Notes: generated by a model from the letters alone, not told the origin. A DNA stretch of 64,000 bases from Methanosarcina sp. KYL-1 (GCF_024372725.1 NZ_VOUA01000001.1:239242-303241), one strand, 5' to 3'; shown: positions 8,438-17,759, counted from the first letter of the stretch. Translations and numbers: made by a program.

Positions 8438-8808
8438 TGTCATGCCTCGTTAATTTTCAATCTGGATTTGCTATAGATTCAGTGATAATTTCTTCGTATC
8501 CCATATCTCTTTATTGCGGGCCACTGCTGACTGCCGCGGATTTCTATCCTTCTCAGCGAGCCCTGGCAATATAGCATCATGATACGATTAATATACAATC
8601 GATAATTTCTCAATGATCTTGATGAGAATTTCCAATGTCCATAATAGCCTGAAACTGTGAAATTATATGCTATCAAGCTTTGGGTTTATCATAAAAAGAA
8701 ATGCTAGTAATTAAATGTTACGGACACGGACCTAAAATCGGACACAATATCTCTGAAAGAGGCATGCAAAATAGGTTACTAAGGTATAAATCGTGTAAGA
8801 TATAAATA
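8438..8808. other. Intergenic region, no gene seen
   Basis: AT-rich spacer between the divergent DUF5350 and cysteine-cluster genes. Two TATA-like boxes stand just before the latter, at 8784-8791 and 8801-8808. A TTGATGA (8619-8625) and a CTGA (8649-8652) resemble C and D boxes but are too close together for a typical archaeal C/D sRNA. Confidence 0.5.
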
Positions 8809-9549
8809 GTGTATGACTCTTTTTTGAAAAAGGTGATCAGCGTAAATAACAATTCCATTGAAACCAGGCTTGCAGAAGCAAAAGAGGAACTTACTGGCGT
8901 AAGGAGTTTCCCGGACCCGGAATTTGTCAGCATCATCAAAGAACTGGGGTTCAAATGCGAACTCTGCGCCCGCTGTTGTACGAAAGAGTTCAACGACCAT
9001 GTCTTCCTGCTCGATGCAGACCTGGCAGTGATTCTGGAGATCGATCCCGATGCCCCCATCCCTGCTCCTTATTACGAGTTTTGTGATCAGAAAGGCAGGT
9101 TCTATGTCTCGGGTTATGCCCTTAAAACAAAACCTGACGGTTCCTGCATCTTCCTGGAGAACAATCGCTGCAAAATATATGGGAGCCGCCCTTTAATCTG
9201 CAGGGTCTACCCCTATATGCTCCACAGAGAAGCCGACGAAACTGGTCGGGTGGACTGGAGGCAGATAAGCGGCTTAAACGAGCACGGGAGCTACCACTGC
9301 GATCTTTCGGATTCCGAATGCGAATCAATTGCCAGGGAGACAAAAGCATATGAAGAAGCCTACATTCGGCAGATTATAGGTTTTTTGGAGGCAGTGGATG
9401 CTCACTTTACGAAAAATGGCTTGAAGCATGTCCAGCGTACCTATGACCGCAGGATGAGGGACTTCTTGAAAGGGGGATGCGAACTCGAGGTCTTCGTATA
9501 CAGGGAGGGTGGGTTTGAAAAACACCTGCTCAGGCCTAAAGCCGATTGA
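8809..9549 (+). CDS. YkgJ-family zinc/iron cysteine-cluster protein
   Basis: A soluble protein of 246 residues (238 from the alternative start). The cluster CELCARCC (residues about 51-58), a later Cys in NRCKIYGSRPLICRVYP and further conserved positions match the CxxCxxCC...C...C pattern of the YkgJ/Fli-B-like family (formerly UPF0153), which is thought to bind an Fe-S cluster or zinc. The biochemical role is unknown. ATG at 8809 overlaps the second TATA-like box, so the GTG at 8833 may be the true start. No co-directional neighbour is close, so it is probably monocistronic. A 13-bp tandem repeat begins just after its stop. Confidence 0.8.
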   Translation: MYDSFLKKVISVNNNSIETRLAEAKEELTGVRSFPDPEFVSIIKELGFKCELCARCCTKEFNDHVFLLDADLAVILEIDPDAPIPAPYYEFCDQKGRFYVSGYALKTKPDGSCIFLENNRCKIYGSRPLICRVYPYMLHREADETGRVDWRQISGLNEHGSYHCDLSDSECESIARETKAYEEAYIRQIIGFLEAVDAHFTKNGLKHVQRTYDRRMRDFLKGGCELEVFVYREGGFEKHLLRPKAD

Positions 9550-9559
9550 TCGGGTTATG

Positions 9560-9687
9560 AAAAGCCGGGTAAAAAAGCAGAATAAAAAAGCAGAATAAAA
9601 AAGCAGAATAAAAAAGCCGGGTAAAAAAGCCGGGTAAAAAAGCAGAATAAAAAAGCAGAATAAAAAAGCTGGGTAAAAAAGCAGAAT
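9560..9687. repeat. 13-bp tandem repeat, two unit types
   Basis: A truncated unit (9560-9570) and nine full 13-bp units (9571-9687), each beginning AAAAAA and ending in AGCAGAAT, AGCCGGGT or AGCTGGGT. The two main types are interspersed, as in the repeat at 8059. It lies between convergent gene ends. Confidence 0.9.
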
Positions 9688-9713
9688 AAAAAAATGATTA
9701 AACAGGGAAAGCT

Positions 9714-10400
9714 TCAGGTCCGCTTTCCTCTGACCTTCCATTTCAGGAGCATACCATCTTCGACTTTTTCGGCTGAGAGCAGTTCAAGTTCCAGAATTTC
9801 GTTTTCCTTAAACCCTTCTCCGTCCGTGAATGTGGGGGATGTCGCCCCTCCGATAATAAGGTTTCCTACGAAGGTATAGATCTCATCCGCCAGGCCTTCG
9901 GAGAGCATGCCCCAGTTCAGGGTTGCGCCTCCTTCGACCATCAGGGTGTTTATGCCCATCTCCTTCAATTTCCTTGCAAGTGCGGAAAGGTCAACTTTCC
10001 GGTCTCCGGTTTTGATTACCAGGGCTTTTTCTTCTAACTTTTTGACTTTCTCAGCAGGGGCGGAATTTGAAACTGCAATGATCCTTTTTCCTTCCCCTTT
10101 TTTGAAAATGTCTGCTTCAAGTGGGGTCCTGGCAGCACTATCCACAATGATCCGGATGGGGTTCTCATCTTTACCGGCAGCTTTCCTGGCTGCCTTTCTC
10201 TCGGGAGACTTTACGGTGAGACTCGGGTCATCGGCCATTACGGTCCCGATCCCTACCATGATGGCATCAGTCCCGGCCCGGAGTTCGTCAACCCGCTCAA
10301 AATCCAGTTTTCCCGAGATCCTTACCTGTTTCCTCTCCTTTGTTGAAAGCTTACCGTCAGCGGACATTGCTGAATTTATGAAAATAAAAGGCCTGTCCAT
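9714..10400 (-). CDS. 2,5-diamino-6-ribosylamino-pyrimidinone 5'-phosphate reductase (RibD C-terminal family)
   Basis: A 228-residue NADPH-dependent reductase of the RibD_C/DHFR-like fold, the length of stand-alone archaeal enzymes such as the MJ0671 type. It reduces the ribosylaminopyrimidine intermediate of riboflavin and F420 (deazaflavin) synthesis. Visible features are the N-terminal strand with NSAMSADGKL, the AIMVGIGTVMADDPSL substrate/NADPH block (about 47-62), and MVEGGATLNWGML (about 154-166) near the C-terminus. The gene is minus-strand and separated by about 130 bases from the CBS gene upstream, so it probably has its own promoter. Confidence 0.85.
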   Translation of the reverse strand: MDRPFIFINSAMSADGKLSTKERKQVRISGKLDFERVDELRAGTDAIMVGIGTVMADDPSLTVKSPERKAARKAAGKDENPIRIIVDSAARTPLEADIFKKGEGKRIIAVSNSAPAEKVKKLEEKALVIKTGDRKVDLSALARKLKEMGINTLMVEGGATLNWGMLSEGLADEIYTFVGNLIIGGATSPTFTDGEGFKENEILELELLSAEKVEDGMLLKWKVRGKRT

Positions 10401-10527
10401 TTTTTTGACTCCTTAAAAAAGTATGTTTTGGAAGGCCCAGCCTCGGGAAAAGGTGCCTTCCTTATTGTTTTTAAACAGGATGTTTTAAGGGCGTATTTTA
10501 ATCAGAGTTTTTTGAACCTGATGTTTT

Positions 10528-11382
10528 TTACTCCGCTTCCATCAGTGGTTTCAGGAGGTCGCGGTCTCTTAAGAGGCCCTGGAGTTTTCGGTTTGCGTTG
10601 ATGATGGGGATCTGGTCGATCCTGTTGCGTTTCATCTTCCGGGCGCAGTCACTGACCGAAGCGATATAAGTGGCAGTGATCGGTTCCCTTATCATAATGT
10701 CGCTGGCAAGCAGGTTCGGGACTTTGATCCTTGATACGCTGTAGTATATGCTCATGGTGTCTCTCATGGATTCCCAGGTCCAGGCATCATCGTCCGAGCC
10801 TGCGGACATATCAGACATCTCAACGCTGTCTTCGATTACACTGGCAGCAATGATGTCTCGGTCCGAGATGATTCCCACAAGTTCCAGGTTTGCATCAAGC
10901 ACCGGCACGGCTTTGACGCCGGCAAGCTCCATTATCCTGGCGACAACAGGCAAAGGTGTTTCACTGTAGGCCGCAACTACCTCCTCATCCACATAATCCT
11001 TTATCGGGGTATCGATGTTCATGTCAGCGATCGTACCTATAACGTCCGCTATCGTAACAAGCCCTACGAGTTTTCCATCGTCTACGACAGGAAGTCTGCG
11101 GATCCTGTGTTCCAGGAGTATGCGTGCAGCAGTTTGCAGGTCTGAATTGGGGGATATGGTCATCGGGTCCCGGGTCATGAGGAGGGCCAGCTGCTCTTCT
11201 TCCGGGTTTTGCAAAAGGTTTGTTCTGGTGACAATCCCTACAACCCTGGAATCTTTGAGCACGGGGACCCCCGATATCTGTTTGTTCTTAAGGATCTTAA
11301 GAACCTCGTCTCTAGAACCGGGGAGAGTCGCGCATGCAACGTCCCTCACCATGATGTCTTCAATGAAAATGTTTTTTGGCAT
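10528..11382 (-). CDS. Four-CBS-domain protein
   Basis: A 284-residue protein built almost wholly of four CBS motifs (about 5-57, 67-120, 130-185 and 225-282), forming two Bateman modules that usually bind adenosine nucleotides or S-adenosylmethionine. No catalytic domain is attached, so it should act on a partner. The ATG at 11382 (MPKNIFIED) is chosen because GGTG lies upstream and the family begins at the first CBS strand; a longer in-frame extension to 11490 is polar and would overlap the universal stress gene. It sits about 90 bases downstream of that gene on the same strand, a likely two-gene energy-stress operon. Confidence 0.82.
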   Translation of the reverse strand: MPKNIFIEDIMVRDVACATLPGSRDEVLKILKNKQISGVPVLKDSRVVGIVTRTNLLQNPEEEQLALLMTRDPMTISPNSDLQTAARILLEHRIRRLPVVDDGKLVGLVTIADVIGTIADMNIDTPIKDYVDEEVVAAYSETPLPVVARIMELAGVKAVPVLDANLELVGIISDRDIIAASVIEDSVEMSDMSAGSDDDAWTWESMRDTMSIYYSVSRIKVPNLLASDIMIREPITATYIASVSDCARKMKRNRIDQIPIINANRKLQGLLRDRDLLKPLMEAE

Positions 11383-11473
11383 CTCATCTACACCTTTGTT
11401 ATCATCTGAATCCTGGATTCTTTTCCCTGAAATCCTGTTTCCCTGGAAATTTCTTTTCTCCATGTGCACAGGC

Positions 11474-11926
11474 TCAGGTTTTTTCTTCACTCCGGACGAC
11501 CATTACCGGAATTTTGGAATTTCTCACCACTTTTTCTGCAACACTTCCGAGGAGGAACCGGTCGATTCCGCTTTTCCCCAGCGTGCCCATAACTATCAGG
11601 TCTGCGTTGTTTTCTTCCGCAAAACTTATTATCTCATTACTTGGATGCCCTTCCCCGAGCACTTCTTTTACCTCAACCCCTGAAGCTTCCCCTATTTCTT
11701 TCACATTGGAAACCGCTTTTTCACCTTCCTTTCTCAGGAGTTCGTACATTGCTTCCCAGCCGGCATCCATTGGTATTGAGGAAAAAGAAGATGTATCCAA
11801 CACGTAGAGGGCGTGGACTGTTGCCCCGCTGAGTTTTGCAATCTCAATCCCGTAGGAAATGGCCCTGTTGGTATTCTCGGATCCGTCTGTTGCAATTATT
11901 ATGTTTCGGTAAAACTCGCCTGTCAT
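11474..11926 (-). CDS. Universal stress protein (UspA family, ATP-binding type)
   Basis: A single Usp domain of 150 residues. The ATP-binding signature is intact: [19 protein letters not shown] near residues 115-133 matches G-2x-G-9x-G-S/T, and the N-terminal strand [11 protein letters not shown] supplies the aspartate. Members bind ATP and dimerise, and are linked to stress adaptation without a defined reaction. The gene is minus-strand, upstream of the four-CBS protein; both bind adenine nucleotides, which suggests energy-charge sensing. That pairing is inference. Confidence 0.87.
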   Translation of the reverse strand: MTGEFYRNIIIATDGSENTNRAISYGIEIAKLSGATVHALYVLDTSSFSSIPMDAGWEAMYELLRKEGEKAVSNVKEIGEASGVEVKEVLGEGHPSNEIISFAEENNADLIVMGTLGKSGIDRFLLGSVAEKVVRNSKIPVMVVRSEEKT

Positions 11927-11945
11927 GTCATGTTCTCCATCTGCT

Positions 11946-13055
11946 TTACGTATGAAGCACAGATAATATGTCGTCGGGCCTTGCCCTCCTGACGATTCCG
12001 TTTATCGGGTTCTTTATCCCTGAAAGATTGTTTGAATTTCCATTAAGGATCATCAAATTAGCTTTATTCCCCTTTTCTATCGAACCCGCGGAATCGAGCC
12101 CCATTACAAAAGAACCATTAAGTGTGCAAATTTTAAATACTTGTCTGTCATCTATTGAAAAAACTTTAGACATAAATTCCATTTCGGAAAACATATTTAC
12201 AGAATTTAACATTACATTATCTGTTCCTGCAGCTACCCTGATTCCCGCTTCCAGCATTTCGGCAATAGGCGCCATGCCAACCCCTGTCATAAAATTCGAC
12301 CTCGGGCAAATAACTACGGGAATCCCGGCTTCGGCTATTTCATCAAGGTCTTTTTTTTCGGCTTTTGTAAGGTGGATCAATATGTCGGGGTCCAGGGATA
12401 GGGCTTTTTCTATATCACTCCTGTTTTTTTCCCCTGCATGAATGGCGAAGATTTTTTTGTGTTTTCTTGTGCAGGAGGCAATCTCCTTAAGCCGTTCAAA
12501 CTCCAGGTCGTTTGCTCCGCTCATCCCAAGCCCGTCGGAATGCAGAAGAACCCTCTTTACCTCATTCAGTACGATTGGCAGGGGTAATTCGGGTTGAGTG
12601 GGTCTCCCAAGTACCAGGGAATCTAGCTCCATCCCTTCCAGAGCTTTATTCAGAGCTGCAGCCCCTACAACTCCTCCTTCCCTGAAATCTGCAAAAGCAT
12701 AGGTGCCGGTTTCTATCATGTCCAGCAGAGATCTCCTTATGCTTTCTATTAATTTTTTGTAGGGAGTTTCCTGAAGTATTCTGTGTTTAAGCCCGTCAGG
12801 TGGTTTTACGAGGGAGTCAAGGTCCCTTTCTACCCTAAAACCGGATACCTCTCCCATTCGGGGATCCTTGCACACGGAATCCCCAAGGTGGGTATGGGCA
12901 TTGACAAAGCAGGGAGCTACAATGTTTGCAGACCCGTTCCTTTCCTCTCCTATCTCCGTAATGGTCCCGTTTTTTACACAGATATACCCTTCAATGGGCT
13001 CCAGTTCGGGACCTGCGATGATAGTTCCGGAAATTATCTGCTCAGTGCCGTACAT
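11946..13055 (-). CDS. Metal-dependent amidohydrolase (cytosine deaminase/chlorohydrolase-like)
   Basis: A 369-residue amidohydrolase-superfamily enzyme. It has the metal-binding NAHTHLGD near residue 60, the HAGEKN histidine block (about 205), a further HLTKAEKKD histidine, and the TDNVMLN aspartate block (about 280). Beta strands of the composite urease-like sheet flank the barrel. The superfamily hydrolyses C-N bonds of nucleobase or similar ring substrates; the substrate is not readable here. Start ATG at 13055 (MYGTEQ) has AGGAG nine bases upstream, better than ATG at 13085. Its stop is about 20 bases from the universal stress gene start, so the three minus-strand genes may be co-transcribed. 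Confidence 0.82.
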   Translation of the reverse strand: MYGTEQIISGTIIAGPELEPIEGYICVKNGTITEIGEERNGSANIVAPCFVNAHTHLGDSVCKDPRMGEVSGFRVERDLDSLVKPPDGLKHRILQETPYKKLIESIRRSLLDMIETGTYAFADFREGGVVGAAALNKALEGMELDSLVLGRPTQPELPLPIVLNEVKRVLLHSDGLGMSGANDLEFERLKEIASCTRKHKKIFAIHAGEKNRSDIEKALSLDPDILIHLTKAEKKDLDEIAEAGIPVVICPRSNFMTGVGMAPIAEMLEAGIRVAAGTDNVMLNSVNMFSEMEFMSKVFSIDDRQVFKICTLNGSFVMGLDSAGSIEKGNKANLMILNGNSNNLSGIKNPINGIVRRARPDDILSVLHT

Positions 13056-13378
13056 AAAATAGTACTCCTGCCGTTTATCCAGCACCAGGGTTCAGTTTAT
13101 GGAAGACCAGATATATGCATAATATATAACTTTACCTTAAGAATGTTATTTTATTTTGTAATTTTTTCATCCAGTTTGGCCATTTCCGGGAGATTTTAAA
13201 ATGATATTTGAATATATCCTAATAATGTCATTTGTTTCTTAGTAGTATGACAGGATATTTTCTGACTCCATACGTTTAACATAGTGTCTGATTTCCCGAT
13301 CCCACACCTTGATACGTATGTATTAATTTCTGGTCCCACATCCTTTATATATAGTATATATATGTATGTGGCGCTACC

Positions 13379-13386
13379 TTTATATC
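13379..13386 (+). promoter_or_regulatory. TATA-like box before candidate RNA
   Basis: TTTATATC, centred about 26 bases before the G that opens the outer stem at 13410. A second TATA-like run lies at 13344-13351. Confidence 0.4.
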
Positions 13387-13407
13387 TTAATAAATGTATA
13401 TAATTTC

Positions 13408-13602
13408 TAGGCGCATTGTATAGGTCCTTGCACGAGAGAATGGGAATCCCTGACTGTGAGTGTACAGACAACCCCAATGCGGTACATCGATAGTGTGATA
13501 TTGCCCGGCACGAGGGTAACTGAAAGGGACTGCGGAATTCCAGAGGATGAACTTTCGGAGTTAGTGCGTCCGGGCTACAGCACTATTTCCTCTCCGTTTT
13601 TT
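13408..13602 (+). ncRNA. Candidate structured non-coding RNA, about 190 nt
   Basis: Two stem-closed modules lie in tandem. Module 1 is closed by CGCATTG 13412-13418 with CAATGCG 13475-13481 and contains GGG/CCC (13442-13450) and CTGT/ACAG (13454-13467) hairpins. Module 2 is closed by GCCCGG 13503-13508 with CCGGGC 13570-13575, then CAC/GTG, AAC/GTT and GAAAG 13522-13526 with CTTTC 13552-13556, around a GGAATTCC palindrome. A TATA-like box stands at the right distance upstream and a T6 run (13597-13602) ends it. Local GC is higher than in the AT-rich flanks. No RNase P (GGAAAGTCC) or SRP helix-8 motif is present, and no family is recognised. Confidence 0.45.
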
Positions 13603-13734
13603 CAAAATCCTTATAATTGCGTGCGAGTGATTTAATTGCGTGCAATTGATTTGTTTGACCAACAGTTATTGTTTTGTCAATTTGTTCTATCAATTCGCTA
13701 TTGATTTATATTATCTACTGGAAAACTGACAAAC

Positions 13735-14052
13735 ATGCCTTTTGAAAATGCGATTAAAATGCTTGATTCCGGTGTAGGCGTGGATATTGAAGTCACTCCT
13801 GGTTCAAAAGTGCTTTCCGTTCCCAGTGGTTACAATGAATGGCGCAAAAGAATAGAAGTAAAGCTGACCAAAAATGCTCAGAAAGGGAAGGCAAACGAGC
13901 AATTGATCGAAAGCCTTGCCGAACTTTTCGGGGTAAGCAGTTCGGATATATTTATCAATAGCGGGGCTACAAACAGCAAGAAGTCTGTCGTAATAAAGGG
14001 AATTTCATATGAACAGGCAGTTTCAGTTTTTGGAGCTCATTTGAAGGAATAA
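13735..14052 (+). CDS. DUF167 (YggU/UPF0235) family protein
   Basis: A 105-residue single-domain protein with the DUF167 pattern: an N-terminal strand (VDIEVTPGSK), the KLTKNAQKGKANEQLIESLA segment that contains the family's A-x-x-G-K-A-N core (about 47-54), and the SSDIFINSGATNSKKSVVI segment. The function is not established. A TATA-like TTTATATT at 13704-13711 places transcription within a few bases of the ATG, so the mRNA may be leaderless or nearly so. The next gene, a TOPRIM protein, follows after a short direct-repeat region. Confidence 0.85.
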   Translation: MPFENAIKMLDSGVGVDIEVTPGSKVLSVPSGYNEWRKRIEVKLTKNAQKGKANEQLIESLAELFGVSSSDIFINSGATNSKKSVVIKGISYEQAVSVFGAHLKE

Positions 14053-14061
14053 TAAAGAAGT

Positions 14062-14117
14062 TACAGAACAAGGGAATTACAGAACAAGGAAATTATATAA
14101 CAAGGAAGTTACAGAAG
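14062..14117. repeat. 17-bp degenerate tandem repeat
   Basis: About three and a half copies of a unit like TTACAGAACAAGGAAAT between the DUF167 and TOPRIM genes. Confidence 0.7.
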
Positions 14118-14184
14118 ATTTTTAAAGTTTTAAGAAGGGTTTAGTTCATTAAGGTTTTAATTACAAGAACAGGTTGCATGTAAC

Positions 14185-14640
14185 GTGGTTGATGTTGAAA
14201 TATACCGAAAAAGGCTTGAAAGGGTCGAAGAGCTGCTTTCTGAGCTTTCAGAATATGCCAGGAAAGGCGCTATTATCATAGTAGAGGGCAAAAGAGATGT
14301 CCTCTCGCTGAAGAAGCTTGGAATAGAAGGTAGTTTTGAGCTTGCAACCCGGCATTCTCTTTTTAATTTTTCCGAACGGATTGCGAGACAGGACCGGGAA
14401 ATAATTGTGCTCACGGACTGGGACAGGAGAGGGGAAATTCTTGCTTCAAAGCTTTCCGAGTATTTCGGGAACCTTGGCATAAAACCCGAACTTCAGATCA
14501 GGAATAAGCTGAAGCTAATAACGCAAAAAGAAATAAAGGATGTGGAAAGCCTCCATACCTATGTCTCAAAACTCCGGTCCATAACCGGTTCGTGTTTGGA
14601 CCTGGACCTGGAAGTCGAAGTGAAGTCCGGAAATGATTGA
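14185..14640 (+). CDS. Stand-alone TOPRIM domain protein (UPF0292-like)
   Basis: A 151-residue protein with a TOPRIM fold: the first acidic motif [13 protein letters not shown] (about 30-42, Glu34) and the second [13 protein letters not shown] with the DxD pair (about 73-85). The N-terminus is a short helical extension. Stand-alone archaeal TOPRIM proteins of this size resemble the small primase-like UPF0292 family; they may act on nucleic-acid phosphodiesters, with no proven role. The start is GTG at 14185; no strong Shine-Dalgarno is visible. It follows the DUF167 gene, separated by about 130 bases, and may share its transcript. Confidence 0.78.
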   Translation: MVDVEIYRKRLERVEELLSELSEYARKGAIIIVEGKRDVLSLKKLGIEGSFELATRHSLFNFSERIARQDREIIVLTDWDRRGEILASKLSEYFGNLGIKPELQIRNKLKLITQKEIKDVESLHTYVSKLRSITGSCLDLDLEVEVKSGND

Positions 14641-14654
14641 AAAGTTGAATTATG

Positions 14655-14714
14655 AATCTCTAACTTCAAAATCTCTAACTTCAAAATCTCTAACTTCAAA
14701 ATCTCTAATTTAAC
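14655..14714. repeat. 15-bp tandem repeat
   Basis: Four head-to-tail copies of a 15-bp unit starting AATCTCTAACTTC, after the TOPRIM stop. The last copy is degenerate. Confidence 0.85.
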
Positions 14715-14869
14715 AGTCTCTAACCTGGATAATCTTAATTCTTGAAATCCGGAATATAAAGTAAAAAATAGGAATAAATATCAGAAAACAGATTAGTCTG
14801 GAAGAAAAGGAAAATCAGTTTTATTCTTTCTTCATGGATCTTCCTGGCTTCCCTTTCTTCTTAACTATA

Positions 14870-15295
14870 TCAGTTTGTCTGGTTGTTTGCTATAAGTGGG
14901 CGCTCGGCTCCTTTTTCCTGGACCATATCCAGGTTTTCCGATTGTTTGTTATGGTTGAAAGTTCGATCGAACTCCGGATATTTCAGGAACTTGCCCGAAA
15001 TTTCCTCAAACATTTTGTGTCTCGGACTGATGATTATTATGTGAGCAGGAGGATGAATTTTCTTCAGCCTGCTAATCGCTGCCCCCGCATGGTTATTCAA
15101 CTCAACCAATGCCGCAGAGTTGCATTTTGACTTGAGGGGCACTCCCATTACGCTAACAAGAAGTTCGTCAGCATAGTTTGGTTCTATGCATCTGGGAGTC
15201 GCTGAAAACTGAATGTGTCCGTATCGTTCAAGATCATGTAATGCAATTTTTACTTTGTCCGAGTCGTCCGCCCGGACTAACGCGAATGATTTCAT
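14870..15295 (-). CDS. Conserved hypothetical protein, possibly DUF356
   Basis: A 141-residue soluble protein that opens KSFALVRADDSDKVKIALHD and contains KIHPPAHIIIISPRH (about 79-93), a conserved-looking strand block. The arrangement recalls DUF356, a family of about 120 residues in methanogens, but the match is from memory and moderate. The last 30 residues are polar (HNKQSENLDMVQEKG) and probably disordered. The ATG at 15295 is clear. It stands alone on the minus strand, convergent with the TOPRIM gene. No function is assigned. Confidence 0.6.
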   Translation of the reverse strand: MKSFALVRADDSDKVKIALHDLERYGHIQFSATPRCIEPNYADELLVSVMGVPLKSKCNSAALVELNNHAGAAISRLKKIHPPAHIIIISPRHKMFEEISGKFLKYPEFDRTFNHNKQSENLDMVQEKGAERPLIANNQTN

Positions 15296-16415
15296 TTTTT
15301 ACACACCACCAATCTACTGAAGTAATCCCCATGACCATATAGCTTTACACCTATAATAATCTTTGTACATGAATGTGACCAAATATGATTGCGGTTGAAT
15401 GAATTGCCGGATTTTTTTTCCAGAAATAATGCAGTATTCTGTAGCGCTTTTTACTGTTCCGGAAAATTTCTGCTTTCGGACAGTAAAGTTTACCCGCTTC
15501 TTTTCTTCTTGCCCGCTGGTCAAAATTACACAGGTGTATTGCCAGCTCATTTTTCAGTATTCTGTATGCCAGTTCTGTGCTGGAGTGGCATGTCTTATAG
15601 TTAAGATTCCCCGAATATATATTCGTTTTGAAATAATATTTCCCAGAAAAAAGCAAATTCGGTATATTCTCTTTTTCCCGAAATCCGGGGACAGATGAGG
15701 ACCATTCAATCTTTTTTCCCCCATAACCCGAAGGGATTTGAGCAGGAGAAATTGTCTACTAAAATTAATGGATTTAAAGCTTTGATCTATACCTTTCTTC
15801 TGAATATTGAACTCTTTTCAATTCCAGGTGTTTTTCGGATTCCCGGTTCCTTCTTTAATTTCCCGGTTCCTTCTTTAATATTTGTGAATTCAATAGATTC
15901 CGGGATCATTTAATTTAGGTACATCGAATTTGCCTCTTAGAATGGTACCTTTTATTTAGGTCCTGACTGTATCATATACCTGCACAATACGCAAAAATGT
16001 ACGGTAAGGAACCTTTATATTATCTTTTCGGAAAAACAAACGAAATAATTGAAAGGTTCTGGTCTACCTTCTTTCTTTAACTTGTTTCGTTATGTATTCA
16101 AATAAGTCTTAACAAGAGCCTCAATACGAACATAGGATATGCATTAAGAAAGAAACGGTACACTTTTTGAAGTATGAGTACAACCTGTAAACGCAAGGAC
16201 ATAAATCCAGAACATATGAGCAACATGAGGCTCTTTATGGGCGGGATTCTGCGAAAGTTTTCATTGAATTGTATCTGGTAAACGAGATTAGGTGGTTGGA
16301 TAGTATCTTGAATCGGATTTGATGGCAAACTTATTGAATCGGATCTGATGAGTTAGATTGGTCGTGCTACCTGAGTTGATGCAGTTACGGGTTATTAAAT
16401 AAAGTTGGTGATTAT
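15296..16415. other. Long intergenic region upstream of proA
   Basis: No convincing gene. It contains an exact 20-bp duplication (15841-15880, unit TCCCGGTTCCTTCTTTAATT), a TATA-like TTTATATT near 16012-16019, an AGAGCCTC/GAGGCTCT inverted repeat (16114-16121 with 16227-16234), and a 17-bp direct repeat TTGAATCGGATYTGATG at 16308-16324 and 16334-16350. The last lies about 65-110 bases before the proA start and may be a control site. If transcription starts near 16040, the proA leader is about 375 bases. Confidence 0.55.
16308..16350 (+). promoter_or_regulatory. 17-bp direct repeat before proA, possible operator
   Basis: TTGAATCGGATTTGATG and TTGAATCGGATCTGATG, 16 of 17 bases identical, start 26 bp apart. 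The spacing puts the copies on roughly neighbouring faces of the helix. No protein is known to bind; this is a positional inference. Confidence 0.35.
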
Positions 16416-17759
16416 ATGGCTAGCGATATTGAAAATAAAGTAATTGCGGCAAAAAAGGCATCAATAGAACTTGCCAGCATAAGCGGAGATGTCAAAAACA
16501 GGGCTCTAGAAGCTATGGCGGAAGCCCTGGACCGGGAGAGAAAAGCAGTCCTTGAGGCAAATGCAAGGGACATTGAATATGCCGGGGAATTGAAACAGGC
16601 CGGAAAGCTCACTCAGGCCCTCGTGGATAGGTTGAAGGTTACCGACTCGAAGATAGACGGGATGATTGCAGGAATCAGGGATATGGTAAAACTTAAGGAC
16701 CCTGTGGGAGAGACCCTCTCTACCCTCGAGCTTGATCAGGACCTTATTCTCTACCAGGTAAGCTGTCCCATAGGTCTGATTGCGGTAATCTTTGAGTCAC
16801 GGCCTGACGTGGTGCCTCAGGTCATGTCCCTCTGCCTGAAGAGTGGAAACGCAACTATTTTCAAAGGCGGAAGTGAGGCCAGGGAGTCAAACCGCACGAT
16901 TTTCGATGTCCTTGTCAGGGCCATCGAATCCACAGAAGGTATGCCCACAGGGGCTTTTCAGCTGATGGAAACCAGGGGAGAGGTTATGGACCTTTTGAGC
17001 CTGGATGCGTATATAGATCTCCTTATCCCTAGAGGGTCCAACGAATTTGTGAAGTTTATCCAGGACAACACAAAGATCCCGGTGCTTGGACACACTAGCG
17101 GCATCTGCCATATCTACGTGGATGAATTTGCTGACCTCGAAACGGCATGGAAGGTCTGTTTCGATGCGAAAGTCCAGTACCCTGCGGTCTGCAATGCAAT
17201 TGAAACCCTGCTCGTCAACAGCAGGATTGCCGAAACTTTCCTGCCGAATATGGCAGAAATGTACCTCAAGGCAGGGGTAGAACTGCGCTGTGATGAGGGC
17301 AGCTATGCCCTGCTCGCAGGAAAGGGGCTTTCTCCTCTTGCAAAGGCCACGGAAGAGGACTGGAGTCTTGAGTACAATGACCTTATCCTTTCAATAAAAC
17401 TCGTGGATTCCATCAAGGAAGCCATCAACCACATAAACAGTTTCGGTTCCCACCACACCGACGGGATAATAACGGAAAACGCTTCCCGGAGGAAAGAATT
17501 TATCGGGCTTGTGGACTCTTCAAGTGTCATGATTAACGCTTCCACCCGTTTCGCTGATGGCTATAGGTACGGGAAGGGGGCTGAAGTTGGGATCAGCACA
17601 AATAAGATCCACTCCCGTGGCCCCGTGGGCATGGAAGGGCTGCTGATCTATAAATACATCCTTATGGGCAGGGGTCAGGTTGTTGCGGATTACTCTGGGA
17701 CTGATGCGAAGCCCTATACCCACCGAAAAATGGACCTCAGGTTTGAGGATGTGGAGTGA
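16416..17759 (+). CDS. proA: Gamma-glutamyl phosphate reductase ProA
   Basis: A 447-residue NADPH-dependent aldehyde-dehydrogenase-fold enzyme. It reduces gamma-glutamyl phosphate to glutamate-5-semialdehyde, step 2 of proline synthesis. The catalytic cysteine is Cys259 in YPAVCNAIETLL. Also visible are SRPDVVPQ and the KGGSEA nucleotide-binding stretch (about 149-154), LIPRGSNEF (about 204-212) and the GSHHTDGI block near residue 346. Length is slightly above bacterial ProA (about 415-420) because of the C-terminal end. The ATG at 16416 has GGTGAT upstream. proB follows after about 160 bases and proC after that, in pathway-clustered but loosely spaced order. Confidence 0.95.
   Translation: MASDIENKVIAAKKASIELASISGDVKNRALEAMAEALDRERKAVLEANARDIEYAGELKQAGKLTQALVDRLKVTDSKIDGMIAGIRDMVKLKDPVGETLSTLELDQDLILYQVSCPIGLIAVIFESRPDVVPQVMSLCLKSGNATIFKGGSEARESNRTIFDVLVRAIESTEGMPTGAFQLMETRGEVMDLLSLDAYIDLLIPRGSNEFVKFIQDNTKIPVLGHTSGICHIYVDEFADLETAWKVCFDAKVQYPAVCNAIETLLVNSRIAETFLPNMAEMYLKAGVELRCDEGSYALLAGKGLSPLAKATEEDWSLEYNDLILSIKLVDSIKEAINHINSFGSHHTDGIITENASRRKEFIGLVDSSSVMINASTRFADGYRYGKGAEVGISTNKIHSRGPVGMEGLLIYKYILMGRGQVVADYSGTDAKPYTHRKMDLRFEDVE

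Noticed and set aside
8619..8652. C/D box small RNA
   Set aside because: The boxes are about 30 bases apart, with no C'/D' boxes and no flanking terminal stem.
9560..9687. CRISPR or VNTR with coding role
   Set aside because: 13-bp units without spacers, not in a reading frame of any real gene.
13196..13477. 93-codon minus-strand gene
   Set aside because: It crosses the candidate RNA and AT-rich promoter sequence, and the translation shows no domain-like character.
13408..13602. RNase P RNA or SRP 7S RNA
   Set aside because: Neither the GGAAAGTCC-type P4 sequence of RNase P nor the SRP helix-8 GGAAG/AGCAG motif is present, and 190 nt is too short for both.
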